Shown here: positions 1 through 9,852 of the stretch, in pieces
Numbering within the stretch: the first letter of the stretch is position 1
Layout of the letters: the number at the start of each line of letters is the position of its first letter
The notes under the pieces: generated by a model
Databases searched by the model: none
Told to the model about the DNA's origin: nothing
The model's input: the letters and a program-made list of their open reading frames with translations, nothing else
NCBI GenBank assembly: GCA_949358305.1
Contig: OX442322.1
Span: 6,944,001-7,008,000 of the forward strand
DNA from: Strigamia acuminata
Taxonomy: Eukaryota > Arthropoda > Chilopoda > Geophilomorpha > Linotaeniidae
Reading direction: 5' to 3'
Length of the DNA stretch: 64,000 nt
Translations under genes and position numbers: made by a program

Positions 1-1
1 C

Positions 2-616
2 GGCCCGTTCGCCCACAGCGCGACCTCACAACTGCCCACCCTCGCCCCGGGCACAAAAGTATGGTATCGCGGTTTTGGTCGCGACCCACGCAAGTGGCTT
101 CAAGGCCATGTTGTTCAGGTTCAGGGACGGGTGGTCTATCAAATTAGAGATGCGGACGGCCGAATGCAGGTGCGACATGTCAATCATTTGCGATTGGACA
201 GGGGGAGGACTCTGGCCACTGGCAAGAATGTCACCTCATCAGGGATTGATCTGCCACAGCAGGCCCCCATTGATGAAATACCCTTACCAATACAGAGAAT
301 CTTTCCAATAATGCCTTTAATTTGCGGAACATCGTGTTCGCCTGTCCATCCTCCTATTGCAATATCTCCTGCTCCAGTCAATAGCACACCACCTCAATCG
401 CCCATCTTACCGGGTTCACCGGTTCTTCCTCCCTCCTCTACCACATCCCCTAATAATTCCATTTTGCAGCCGTCCACGTCGGCAGCTTGCCCAGTCGACG
501 CAACTGACGTGGTCAGAAAGTTGCATTTTCCTCCGGTGACTCCATTACAGCCACCTCCGCGGTCCCCACGCCCAAAGCGGAACGTGGGCAAACCGCCCCC
601 TTCTTATAAACTGTGA
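2..616 (+). CDS. pol: Gypsy M: C-terminal end of pol (integrase tail), 5' part outside window
   Basis: Reading in frame 2 from the window edge gives about 204 residues ending at a stop at 614-616. The first 60 or so residues match the small beta-barrel at the C-terminus of Ty3/gypsy integrases: a PGTKVWYRGF-like start, then a KW..G.VV core and a final RHVNHLR block. The rest is a proline- and serine-rich tail ending in a basic PKRNVGKPPPSYKL stretch. In the family this domain binds DNA at the element ends. The upstream integrase core, RT and gag lie outside the window. No internal stop is seen in this piece. A purine tract and an LTR follow directly, which fixes the orientation as plus. Confidence 0.85.
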   Translation, partial: GPFAHSATSQLPTLAPGTKVWYRGFGRDPRKWLQGHVVQVQGRVVYQIRDADGRMQVRHVNHLRLDRGRTLATGKNVTSSGIDLPQQAPIDEIPLPIQRIFPIMPLICGTSCSPVHPPIAISPAPVNSTPPQSPILPGSPVLPPSSTTSPNNSILQPSTSAACPVDATDVVRKLHFPPVTPLQPPPRSPRPKRNVGKPPPSYKL

Positions 617-635
617 GCCAACACTGGACGAATCA

Positions 636-647
636 GAGGGGGAGGAA
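636..647 (+). other. Gypsy M polypurine tract
   Basis: A run of G and A (gagggggaggaa) sits directly before the TGTTATG start of the 3' LTR. In LTR elements this tract primes plus-strand DNA synthesis. Confidence 0.8.
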
Positions 648-912
648 TGTTATGTATTTGTAACAATAATAACATAAAGTGTAATGTAAACATAACTCGC
701 TCTTTATTGCAAAACATGTTACTAGGCAACCAAATCACATTGTAAAAACTAACCTGAGTAAATAAAGCAAGCAGTCTTCTCTCGTCCGCCATTGCGGCAG
801 AGAATCAGCAATCTTTCGACATTCAAATCTGTGGTTTACTTTCCTTTCCTGAACAACAGCTTGATGCTGTAAATGAAGCAAGGACTTAAATCTCTCATGT
901 GAGGACGTCACA
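648..912 (+). mobile_element. Gypsy M 3' LTR
   Basis: The 265-bp repeat unit starts TGTTATG and ends GACGTCACA, so it has TG...CA ends. It starts after the purine tract and ends where copia A coding sequence resumes (GTATCCCTCG on plus, the complement of an EGY-coding stretch). So gypsy M inserted into copia A. The partner LTR and the second copy of the target duplication are outside the window. A GCCATTGCGGC stretch near 788-798 resembles a YY1 site. Confidence 0.85.
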
Positions 913-3384
913 GTATCCCTCGATCGTGTACTCGACATCCTTCTGTCCAGTTGGTCTGATTTTTTCTGATTTTTTCCGTTTTCTTCCAAACTAGTGCCGG
1001 AATATCTGGAACTGGATTCACAAGTCCTTGTCCGGGTTGTGGCAAATTGTTTGGAAGTTCTACTGCTGGCAAATTACGTTGCAACTTCTCGTCTGGCAGT
1101 CTAAATTTCAATTTAACTGGAGGCAATTTCAGTTCTGGATCTTCCTTCTTCTTAACTGGCACTGGCGGGGGTAGCGGCGGCCTCACGTCTTCATCAGAAT
1201 AATATTGGCGATCGTTGTCATTGTCCAAGTTGTCGTCTAAACTATCGATGTAAGTCGTGTATTTTTCTGGTAGGCCCAGCACGCCTTCAACTCCGCGCCT
1301 GCTCTCTACGAATTTTACGTCGCTGGTTTCGATAACCTTCGAAAATTCCGGCAGCCATACTCGATATCCTTTCGTGATTTTCAAATATCCGAGCATAATG
1401 CCATGTAAACTCTTATTGTCGATTTTGCCATCTCGTATTCTTTTCTGCACAAAGCAGAGACTTCCGAATTTTCTCAGGTGACGTAAAAATGGTTTCCGAC
1501 CATAGTAAAGCTCCATCGGCGTCTTCTCCGACTTGAGCTTTGCGATTCTGTTTCTTAAATAGTTGAACGTTAGAATAGCTTCGCCCCAAAAACGATGTTC
1601 TAGACCGGCATCGTAAACGAGCGCACGCATGCCGTTTGCTAACGTCTGGTTCAGTCTCTCGGAAACGCCGTTCTGGGCGGGCGTGTACGCATTCGTCCTC
1701 TCATGGGCGATTCCTTGCTCTTCAAGGTACTGTCCGAACTTGTTGGAGCAAAACTCCATACCATTATCCGTGCGAATGGCTAAAATTGATTTTTCCAACA
1801 GTCTCTCTATCCGTTTCGCATGTTTTTGAAAAATCTCAAATACTTCGTCCTTCTTCTTCATTAAGTAGACTGTCGAATAACGAGAGAAGTCGTTCGTAAT
1901 AGTTAAGAAGTATTTGTTTCCCGAGAGCTTTGGTGTGCTAAATGCTCCACACACATCCATATGCAACAACTGTAGTGGTTCTGTTGATCTAATCCCTGGT
2001 ATCGACTTGTGTGAGACTGCTTTCTTCTTTGCTAACGTGCAAACATCGCATTGCGTGATTGGGACATCAAAAATTGGCAATCCAATTACTGCTCCTCGCT
2101 TACTCATCTCTTGTACACTTGGAAAATAAATATGTCCCAGCCGCTCATGCCAAAGTCTCGCTTCCTCTGGATTAGATGTGCTCTTTGTTATGTTCTTTGT
2201 TAAACTAGTTGGCTCTTGATTCTTCTGTTCGCCAACGTTGGCTTTGTTGTTGGCCTTTTGCCTTAACTTCTCGAAGTCGGGTTTCTGGTCACTGAGTTTG
2301 ATGAAATATAATCGATCCTTCTTTACTCCTTCCATCAACTGTCTTTTCAACTGAGGATCGTATATTTTGACTAGCCCTGAGCCAACGACGACTTTGCATC
2401 GTGTTTCGTCAATGCATGGTCCCGACAACAAATTCCTTCGCAAGTCTGGCGCATAATAAACTTTCTTAAGCGTAATCGGAATTGTCTCGCTTTCGACTAA
2501 ACTCATCACGCAGACGTCCCCGACGCCCTGGATTTGAATCAAAGTTTTCTTATCCGCTTGGCTAATTGTTCCTGTTGTTTCTTTAAAGTTGAAAAATTGG
2601 TTCCTGTCTTTACAGAAATGTCCAGTGGCCCCAGTGTCGTAGATCCAACAGTTGTTGGCTGCGCTGCACTGCAACATCTCTTCTTTGCTCAACTCGGTGA
2701 GAAACCCGACGTCGAACATATTTGTGTCCAATTTTTCCGCTGTATTTGTGTTCTGGCTGTTGTTTGACGGTAATTGTACTGTGCAATCCCTCGCCCAGTG
2801 CCCTGGTTGATTGCACCGAAAACACGGCCCCCGTCCTGGTGATCCGGTCGTGTTTCCTCGAAAACTTCTCGAATTTTTGCTGCCTCTGAAATTCGATCGG
2901 CCATCTTTTTGTCCGCCTTGAAATCCACGAGTGTTTTGGCTATAATTTCCTTGTTGCTGGGATTTGGACGAATTGTCACTGTTCTTGGAATTGGTGGAAC
3001 TTGTTCCCATGTTGAATGCGTCCACAATTGGTCCCTGACCCGAATCCCTTCTTTGTTGCGCGAGTCTGCCCTCTTCGGCGACCAACTCAGCTTCCACCTT
3101 TTCCAACGTGAAGTCCTTATCTTCCCATCGGTAAATGCTCTGGACAATGGATTGGTATTCCTGTGGCAGATACCGAATGAGTTGGAATGCCTGATACAAG
3201 TTATCTAACTGGTGTTTGACGTCGGCGAGCTTCTTTGCGGCGTTTCGTATCTTTGCTGCAAAAACTCCTATTGTCTCCGTCGTCGAGTCATAGTTTAGAC
3301 TGAAGAATTCATCTAACAAACGAATTGTTCTCGCTCTCAAAACAGGTTCAAAGTTGGCTTTTAGTGTGGCCCAAGCTTTCTTGA
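913..3384 (-). pseudogene. gag-pol: Copia A: broken gag-pol, N- and C-terminal parts missing
   Basis: Minus-strand Ty1/copia polyprotein of the same clade as G, E and B. In order it shows the end of the gag capsid region, a CCHC knuckle (CFRCNQPGHWARDC), the protease motif YDTGATGHF, the integrase HHCC finger (LWHERLGH...CDVC) and a DDE core with HMDVCGAF, RTDNGMEF and NGVSERLN. The frame then fails near 960-975: a 10-bp duplication (two copies of aaaaatcaga on minus) shifts the reading frame. At 912 gypsy M cuts the gene before RT. At the 5' end a deletion joins the leader directly to the gag codons for KKAWATLKANFEP, removing about 90 N-terminal residues and the start codon. It is dead as it stands. 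Confidence 0.9.
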
Positions 3385-3426
3385 AATGTTTTCAATCACT
3401 CTGGATGTTTTTCCCACGTTGTTTGT

Positions 3427-3437
3427 GGCCCATAACC
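3427..3437 (-). other. Copia A primer-binding site (half-tRNA type)
   Basis: On minus the 11 bases read GGTTATGGGCC, complementary to GGCCCAUAACC in the anticodon stem-loop of metazoan initiator tRNA-Met. Drosophila copia uses the same internal site with a cleaved tRNA half as primer. It lies one base inside the LTR end. Confidence 0.8.
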
Positions 3438-3438
3438 T

Positions 3439-3721
3439 TGTTGTATATTCATATAGAATTTGTAGTGACTTGCAAAAACAGTGGTTTGGAAAAACATCAG
3501 GTGGATAAAGAATTAGAGTCCATCTTTACAGGTGAGTAACAAAACATCAAGTGAGTGTTTATTCATACACCATGTGACTTGTGTCATCACCAGAGCCACC
3601 TGTGGGCAACATATACAAGTTACATGTAAACAAAGGCTGTGATTGTCTTCACTGCCAAGTACAAATAGTGATACATTGATACATAATGCGGTAACCTAAT
3701 AATACGATACAAGTATAAACA
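3439..3721 (-). mobile_element. Copia A 5' LTR
   Basis: This 283-bp segment lies just upstream, on minus, of the primer site. Its inner edge is TGTTGTATATTC on plus. Its outer edge ...AAGTATAAACA corresponds to ...AAAGCATAACA in the LTR of copia B, with which it shares scattered similarity (for example a CATGTGACT...GGGCA...ACATGTAAACAAA core). The next five bases (TATGT, 3722-3726) should be the target duplication; the other copy is outside the window. Confidence 0.7.
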
Positions 3722-4523
3722 TATGTACATAATAGGTGATAAATACACACGATATCTCAACAAGTTCTACGTGCAGTTAGGACTCCGGTGGTGTAAGAAA
3801 CTTTACATTTCGTTGACTTTTTGCCAATATAACCGAGATTTCTCGGGCAGCGCCATTTTATTTTTGTTGAACTTCGCTGCAGAACACGGCGAAGTTGGCG
3901 TGTACGGACAGACACACGCACGCCCGACGATTCCACAAAGGAATACGTCGACAGGACGGTATTTTGGAGCGAAGAAACGTCCCAGAACCGTCATTTTTCG
4001 AGGATTCGCCGTGGAAACGAGGGATTTCCCAACGACGGCCATTTTTGGATTTTTCGCCGAAGTCGACGAGATTCAACTTGCAGAGTTGGCTCTGCAACCA
4101 CCGAGAAGTCCTGCACACGATAAGCGTGTGTGCAGACAATTATTTCCGTACTTTGCATCCAGGAAAACAAGTACGAAGGCGCGGACGGGCGCAACGTCGA
4201 TTTTCTCCGCGCTTACACGGATGTGTGTACGCGGATTGCACGTCATCCCCAGTTCCGTGCGAAGACAACGTGAATCCGACGTTTAATGCAACGTGGGAAC
4301 CAATTACGACGTAAGGATCCCGTAACTGGCCAACTTAACATCAAACAGTGTATTTTCGATCTCTCTTAGAAGAGATCCCCCTTGGGAAGTACTGTATTTT
4401 CTTTCGCCTTCAATTTTTGGGGGCAAATTCGTGCTTCTCTGTGCGGCATATTCATTTGTGTTTTTCTTCGGAAATTTTGTGATTTAGTGATTTGTGCGTC
4501 GTTTTTTGTCGGGTTTTCTCAAC
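3722..4523 (+). other. Copia C 5' leader (untranslated), 5' LTR missing
   Basis: About 800 bp lie between the outer end of copia A and the gag start of copia C. I see no convincing coding sequence; open frames here have no family features. The length is like the leaders of G and E (about 760 bp), so this is probably the C leader, with A inserted in or near its LTR or primer site. An AAAATGGCGCTGCC-like (YY1-like) site lies on minus near 3845-3862. The 5' LTR of C would lie left of A, outside the window. Confidence 0.6.
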
Positions 4524-5327
4524 ATGGCAAGCTGGGATCGCCGCGACGATTATAAGGATGTCGAAAAATTAAATGGGACAAACTATTCGACTTGGAGTGT
4601 TCAAATCCAACTTCTTTTGCAATTATATGGAGTTTGGAGCCACGTGACTGGCAAAGAGAAGCCCTTGCCAGCCACGGCTTCTGCGAAAGAAATCAGAGAA
4701 TTCGACAAGCGCAAGGAGAAAGCGCGCTCTACTATTTGTCTGGCTTGTGGAAAAGCCCAACAGGTAGTGGCTGTGGCACACGAAGGGGCCGAAGAGGTTT
4801 GGGAAGCGCTCAAAACCGCTTACCAGCCCACTACCAGGGCGCGCAAAGCCCGACTTCGTCGCGAATTTCTCATGTTAAAACTCCATGAGCAAGAAGAGAT
4901 GATGGTTTTCCTGGCGAGGGTTGACAGAAAAGCCTTGGAGTTGAAAGACGTCAAAGTGGACATTTCCGATGGATTCCTGGCTTTTCAGTACCTGGATCTG
5001 CTCCCACACCAATACGAAACGGTCAAACAGACGGTCTACCACTGGGGAGACCCAGAATTCACGTCCAAGGCCGTCAAAGAGCGATTATTAGGCGAATATA
5101 ATCGCCTCTATCAGCAAACGGATGAATTTGGTGTTTCATTGGGCACAATTGAGAATACGAGTGCCTATTTCACCAAAGGCAGATGGCAACGTGGTCGGGG
5201 TGGAAACGTCCCCAATTTTCCACGTGTCTGCTTTAATTGTGGTGGAACAAACCACTTGGCTCGGGACTGCTCTTCTCCACCCAAACAACAACAAGTTGCT
5301 GCGAGAGGAAACCCGACAGGACAATTC
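4524..5327 (+). pseudogene. gag: Copia C gag, N-terminal part up to zinc knuckle
   Basis: The reading frame opens at ATG 4524 (MASWDRRDDY). It has the usual copia gag layout: LNGTNYSTW near the N-terminus, a helical capsid region with FLAFQYLDLLPHQYE and WGDPEF, then a CCHC knuckle CFNCGGTNHLARDC at about residues 240-253. Copia Gag forms the particle that packages the RNA. The frame is cut at 5327 by a solo LTR and resumes in phase at 5836. An upstream in-frame ATG at 4494 exists, but 4524 matches the start of related copia gag proteins better. Confidence 0.85.
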
Positions 5328-5830
5328 TGTAGGTTGGCAGCAGAGGAACACAACCGAAAATGCTCGAAATATCGAGCGCAAAGGAGCCAAAATGCGTCGT
5401 ACGTCTCGTACGCGCGTATGGGCAATGTCGGTAATGACAAACGAACGAAACGGCCGCGAAACCTCGCTTATACGCCGTGAAATGAATAGTGCATTACTTA
5501 AAAACATAAAATGGTTTAATTGGAAACGATATACTCACACAGGAGTCCAAAATACACTTGAAAACAGGAGGCGAGCATGATGTGATGGTCGCCGCCATCT
5601 TGGAAAGTGATACAGTAACGACACCTGGTGTCGTGAATTGGCGTTACAGCATTGAGAATTCCGTAAAGCTTAACAAAGCATTAGAGACAGCATGATACTT
5701 CATGCTAAAATACAATTTATAAATGTAAACATTGGGAAAAAGTGAAAATACTGAAATGGAATAAATTAAAGGTTGGAATGTGATTCTGTGTCACATCGAT
5801 ATACGGTAGATTGGTTTCTTAAAACCAACA
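5328..5830 (-). mobile_element. Solo LTR 1 in copia C gag
   Basis: A 503-bp unit, TGTAGG...CCAACA on plus, is flanked by the 5-bp duplication AATTC (5323-5327 and 5831-5835). The gag frame of C continues in phase across it and no internal element sequence is present, so LTR-LTR recombination left a solo LTR. Orientation is judged from the LTR of copia D, which starts TGTTGG on minus. A minus-strand YY1-like site CCAAGATGGCGGC lies at 5591-5603. Confidence 0.9.
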
Positions 5831-6020
5831 AATTCAGCAGGGGCAGCCAACGAGGGAAAAATCGCGGGAAAGGCCAGCAAAAAGCCAACGTCATGCAAAT
5901 GACCATTTTCAGCGATTCCCCCGTATCCTATTTCTCCGCAGCGATTTGTCAGGAACAACCCCCTGTTGTAGTGTCGTTGTTGTCGCATGCGAACCACGAT
6001 TCGCAATGGTACGTCGATAC
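5831..6020 (+). pseudogene. gag-pol: Copia C gag-pol, segment between the two solo LTRs
   Basis: After the second AATTC copy the frame continues with a basic stretch (SRGSQRGKNRGKGQQK) and runs to WYVDT, the first half of the aspartic protease active site. Solo LTR 2 splits the D-T-G-A motif after its Thr codon. No stop occurs in this piece. Confidence 0.85.
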
Positions 6021-6604
6021 TGTAGGTGAGTGGTGCGCAAATAATCGGCAAATGAACCGATGTGGAAGCGTGAAATAAAGCGCGTCGCAAATGCGCGACG
6101 GTTAATTCCGATAACAGAATCGCGTGATGCGATTCGAGCGAGCGCGTGATGCGATTCGAGCGAGCTCGTGATGCGATTCGAGCAAGCGCGCGACTTATGG
6201 TCGCTTATATGCGCTTAAATAGCACTGAAGGTGCTCTAAAGTGAAGGTAAACACGTAAAAACATAAAAGTTTAATGAAAAGTAAACCATATCTTACATAA
6301 ATGGATTTCCAAAGGTGAAAAGATGTGAAAGTGCACACACCTGTGTGCGCTGCCATCTTGGATTCGGGATAAGAGTGTCACAGCACACTGGTGACAGTTA
6401 TTAACATTAAGTTTTAAATTAAAAAACAAATCATCTAAGTAAAACATAAGCAAAGTATGGAATTACATACTGGACAGCAGAAATTAAATCCAAATAGGGA
6501 AAACAGTAAATAAATGATCAAATATCAATACAATGTGTTTGAACACAAAACATATAGTATGTAAACATTTGATATCGACAACAAATTTGGTCTTAGGACC
6601 AACA
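6021..6604 (-). mobile_element. Solo LTR 2 in copia C protease
   Basis: A 584-bp unit, TGTAGGTGAG...GGACCAACA on plus, with 5-bp duplication GATAC (6016-6020 and 6605-6609). The protease motif DTGATDH is split exactly across it. It shares a core with the LTR of copia D (CGCTTATATGCGC and AAGGTGCTCTAA), so the two families are related. On minus, CATATAAGCG is a plausible TATA box. A YY1-like CCAAGATGGCA lies at 6351-6361 on minus. Confidence 0.9.
6122..6187. repeat. Three tandem 22-bp repeats inside solo LTR 2
   Basis: Three head-to-tail units at 6122-6143, 6144-6165 and 6166-6187. The first two are identical and the third differs at two positions. Each contains GATGCGATTCGAGC. The copia D LTR lacks the array at the matching place. 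Repeats in this part of an LTR are often enhancer units; that role is inference. Confidence 0.9.
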
Positions 6605-9021
6605 GATACAGGTGCGACAGACCATTTTTCGTTCAACAAAACCTGGTTTTCGGACTTCAGACCATTAACTGGTTATTCTGTGCAACAAGGCGACGGAAAG
6701 TCGAAAATCGAGGGCATTGGAAATGTGACATTGATTTCAATTCATGGACAACGAACACGGGAACTAACGTTGAAGAACGTTTATTATGCACCCAACTTCA
6801 AAAAGAATTTGATTTCTTTAGGCCGCACGGATGAAGCTGGGGCTACGACCATGGTAAAGAATGGGAAAATGTTCATTTATGATGAGACAATTGATGATCC
6901 TTCTATCACTGCGACACGTTCGAGTGATAGGATGTACAAAGTCAATTGTCGAATTAATCCCAAGAACTCTGTAAACACTGTTGCATTGTCTGCGCAACAG
7001 AGTGCAACAGTGGCACCTAATCCACCTTTAGAGGGTGAAAAAATTGTTGATTCTGTACTAACTCATTTAGATTTTAAGACTGCATTAACCCAAAATTTGA
7101 GTAAGTCAGGGAAGCCTGTACCTGCGGTTAAGGGGCAAGCGAGAACTGCGAATAATATGCCAGCGATCGTTGCAAACAATGCGAGTATGGGAATTTCAAA
7201 TCAACAATCGGGTGTTTTGAACAACACACAAACCAGCTTAATGGCCAGCAAGGACAATAAGTCCAAGAATGCAAATATTTTGGAATCAATTGTGCAAAAC
7301 AATTTGGCGAATAGGAATGAGGCTGGAAATGGGAAGGCTGCTCCCATCAAATCGGACAAACCCCAAACGATGGACATCTGGCACTCTCGTATGGGACACC
7401 TTAATGCGAAGGGAATTGCATTATTGAACAAATCTACTGAAGTATTTGGTTTACAGTTGTCCAACACGGAATTGTCGAGTTGTGATGCTTGTTCGAAGGC
7501 GAAGAGCACACGTGCCAGTTTTCTCCCCATTCCAAACATTACGACCAAAGGGATTTTAGACATTGTCCATTCAGATGTTTGGGGCCCTTCACCAGTTAAA
7601 AGCATAGGTGGGGCGTACTACTATTTAATTATGGTCGATGACTTCTCACGATTGATGTGGATCGTGATTATGAAGAAAAAGAGTGAAGTTTTGGGCCACT
7701 TTAAGAAGTGGCTAACGGAAATTAAGCGGACAACTTCTAAGAAAGTCTAATCCATTAAAACTGACAATGGAGGGGAATTTGTGTCCAAACAATGGGACGA
7801 ATATGCTAATAGCATCGGATTGAAATGTATGCGAACGAACGCATACCGCCCCGAGATGAATTCGGTCGCTGAGAGGGCGAACCGGACCATTCTTGGTGGA
7901 ACAAGGGCTTTACTTATTGAAAATAGTTTTCCCCCATCCCTGTGGGCAGAACTTGCTGTTTCTGTCGTTTATTTAAAGAATCGTTTTCCACATGCGGGAT
8001 TGGGGGGCAGAACTCCTTATAATGTATTTTTCGACAAGAAATTGTCCCTACGACATGTCAGGTGCATTGGTGCTTTGACTTATGTGCATGTCCCTTCACA
8101 AACCAGAGCTGGGAAGTTGCAAGAGAAAGCATGGGCAGGGGCTTTAGTTGGGTATGCCTCTTCCACCCGTGGTTATCGGATTTGGGATCCACATAGAAAC
8201 CAGGGTTTTCTGTCGAAACATGTTAAGATTCTGGAATTGAATTTCTGGTACGAGAAAGTTAAGAATCCCCAATCTGGCCCATCACCTACTACTGACGATT
8301 CGGAATCGTCGGGTGAAGATTCTTGCGACGACTCCTCCTCTGATGCAGATAGTGTTCATGGTGACCCCATTGAGGGCAGAGCACCTGGGGGACCCCACTA
8401 CGTTGATGCGATGCAGTACATCATCGGGGATATTCATGGTCTAAATTTTGATGAAATCGGTGGGGCGAAGGGGGATAATAGGGATTTCTTCAATATTTAT
8501 CCTGACAACAACAAAGGAGAAGTTGAAGAGGAAGTTGAGGATCCAGATGCAAGTCCTCAATTGTCACCTCAATTGTCACCCACAGCTCCCCGTCGTAACC
8601 CGCCTAGAAAAGGAAAGGACACTGGCGAACGCGCAGCTTCGACTAGCAAGTTATTGCCGTTAGATATGACTTTGTGGCAAAGACGGCAGACTGTACGTCA
8701 AAGTTTGGCAACAGCTGGGAAGGTTGATGTTTGATATATCACCCCAAAGCACGAGAAGCTCCGCAGCCGTGTTGAAGTTGTTCGTTGGTGCAAGACCGAG
8801 GGATATGAATACAGATCAGAATTGTTTAACTTCAAAGATGTGACTATCGGGTTTGCTGGTTGCTGCTCTGTCGAGCCTGACACGTACGAAGCAGCGGTCA
8901 AAGGCGCCAGTGAGCCGGATTGGGAAAACGCAATGGAGAATAAAATAAACATTTTCAAAGAGCGTGATGTCTATGTCGAGGTCGACAAAGATAAAGTTAA
9001 GGACAAAACTTTACTAGGGTC
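6605..9021 (+). pseudogene. pol: Copia C pol: protease, integrase and start of RT
   Basis: The frame continues from the second GATAC copy: protease DTGATDHF, then a spacer, the integrase HHCC finger (WHSRMGHLN...CDACSKAK), and a DDE core with VHSDVWGPS, KTDNGGEF and NSVAERANR. The integrase C-terminal block ends RGYRIWDP, followed by an acidic serine-rich linker and the start of the RT region (DKTLLGS). Two in-frame stops are visible: TAA at 7748-7750 just before the second catalytic Asp, and TGA at 8732-8734, which looks like CGA changed to TGA. Gypsy F enters after 9021, inside the GSKW codons of RT. The rest of RT is at 59357-60760. Confidence 0.9.
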
Positions 9022-9840
9022 TGTCGCGTCCTACCTGGTGATAGGTTTAATGAGCTAACGTGTATTACTTTACCTGTGATCTTACTGAATATGTAAATTA
9101 CCCAAATGAATACTAAGTATATTTAAATGAACAAAGAGGTTTTATTCAAATAGGCGCAAGCCTTAAATACACTCAGTTTACAACTAGAGTCGACTTGGTC
9201 AGAGTCGAACAAAGGATTTCCCAAGATGGCGTCGTCGGTTCCGCATGGTCGGCGGAACAAAGGCGGCGTCTCGAGTTGTCGTTAATTCGTCACGGATTCG
9301 TCGTTCACGAACGCGGTGGAATGCTCTTTCGAGTCTTCTATCCGTGCCTGTTGTCTAGGGATTGGTTTTGGCGTCTCAAGGCTCTGACCAGAAACGTGGA
9401 GTTTCTTACAGGGCGCTCGGACACTTCGCAATGGAATAACCGTGGGTCAGTTATTCGGTGTGAATCCACAAGGGTTATTTTCCTGCTTTCGCGGGAAAAT
9501 AACACACAGTGTAAATTCGTGAGAGTTACAGTTGCACTGGAATCAGCGGTCCTCGATCAATCCTAACTTTTAGTGAAGTTGGCCTGACGGTGAGGTAGTT
9601 GCTGTGTTCTTGGTGTCGTTTTTGTAAGTTCTGCTTGTAGGGCGCGAAACTCTACCTTTTATAGGCTAGAGTGAGGGGTTGGGCTCGGCCAATGGAGGCC
9701 GGCCAAGAAACCACCTCACCCCTTCGGGGCACGCGCTTCCCAGGGGGGGAAGGCGGAGCCAACGCGAGGGAACTGACCTTTCCTAGTGACTCGTGCGGAT
9801 GGCGTCCACTGGAGGGACGACCACCCGCAGGGTCACCACA
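9022..9840 (-). mobile_element. Gypsy F 3' LTR (complete, 819 bp)
   Basis: On minus it starts TGTGGTGACC and ends ...GACGCGACA. It lies between the copia C codons for LGS and a purine tract. About 600 bp of it recurs at 58750-59356. It has a clear minus-strand TATA box (TATAAAAGG). An AAGATGGCG YY1-like site lies at 9221-9231 on plus. Confidence 0.9.
9655..9663 (-). promoter_or_regulatory. TATA box in gypsy F 3' LTR
   Basis: Minus strand reads TATAAAAGG in a CCTATAAAAGGTAG context. The same site is in the 5' LTR remnant at 59172-59180. Its place in the LTR fits the promoter that would start the genomic RNA. Confidence 0.7.
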
Positions 9841-9852
9841 CGTCCCTCCCTC
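9841..9852 (-). other. Gypsy F polypurine tract
   Basis: Minus strand reads GAGGGAGGGACG directly before the TGTGGTG start of the 3' LTR, the expected place of the plus-strand primer. Confidence 0.8.

Noticed and set aside
3723-4314. Overlapping open frames of 140-190 codons in the copia C leader
   Set aside because: No family motif, several overlapping frames on both strands, and G+C-rich untranslated leader is expected here.
6122-6187. CRISPR-like array
   Set aside because: The 22-bp units touch each other with no spacers; it is a plain tandem repeat inside an LTR.
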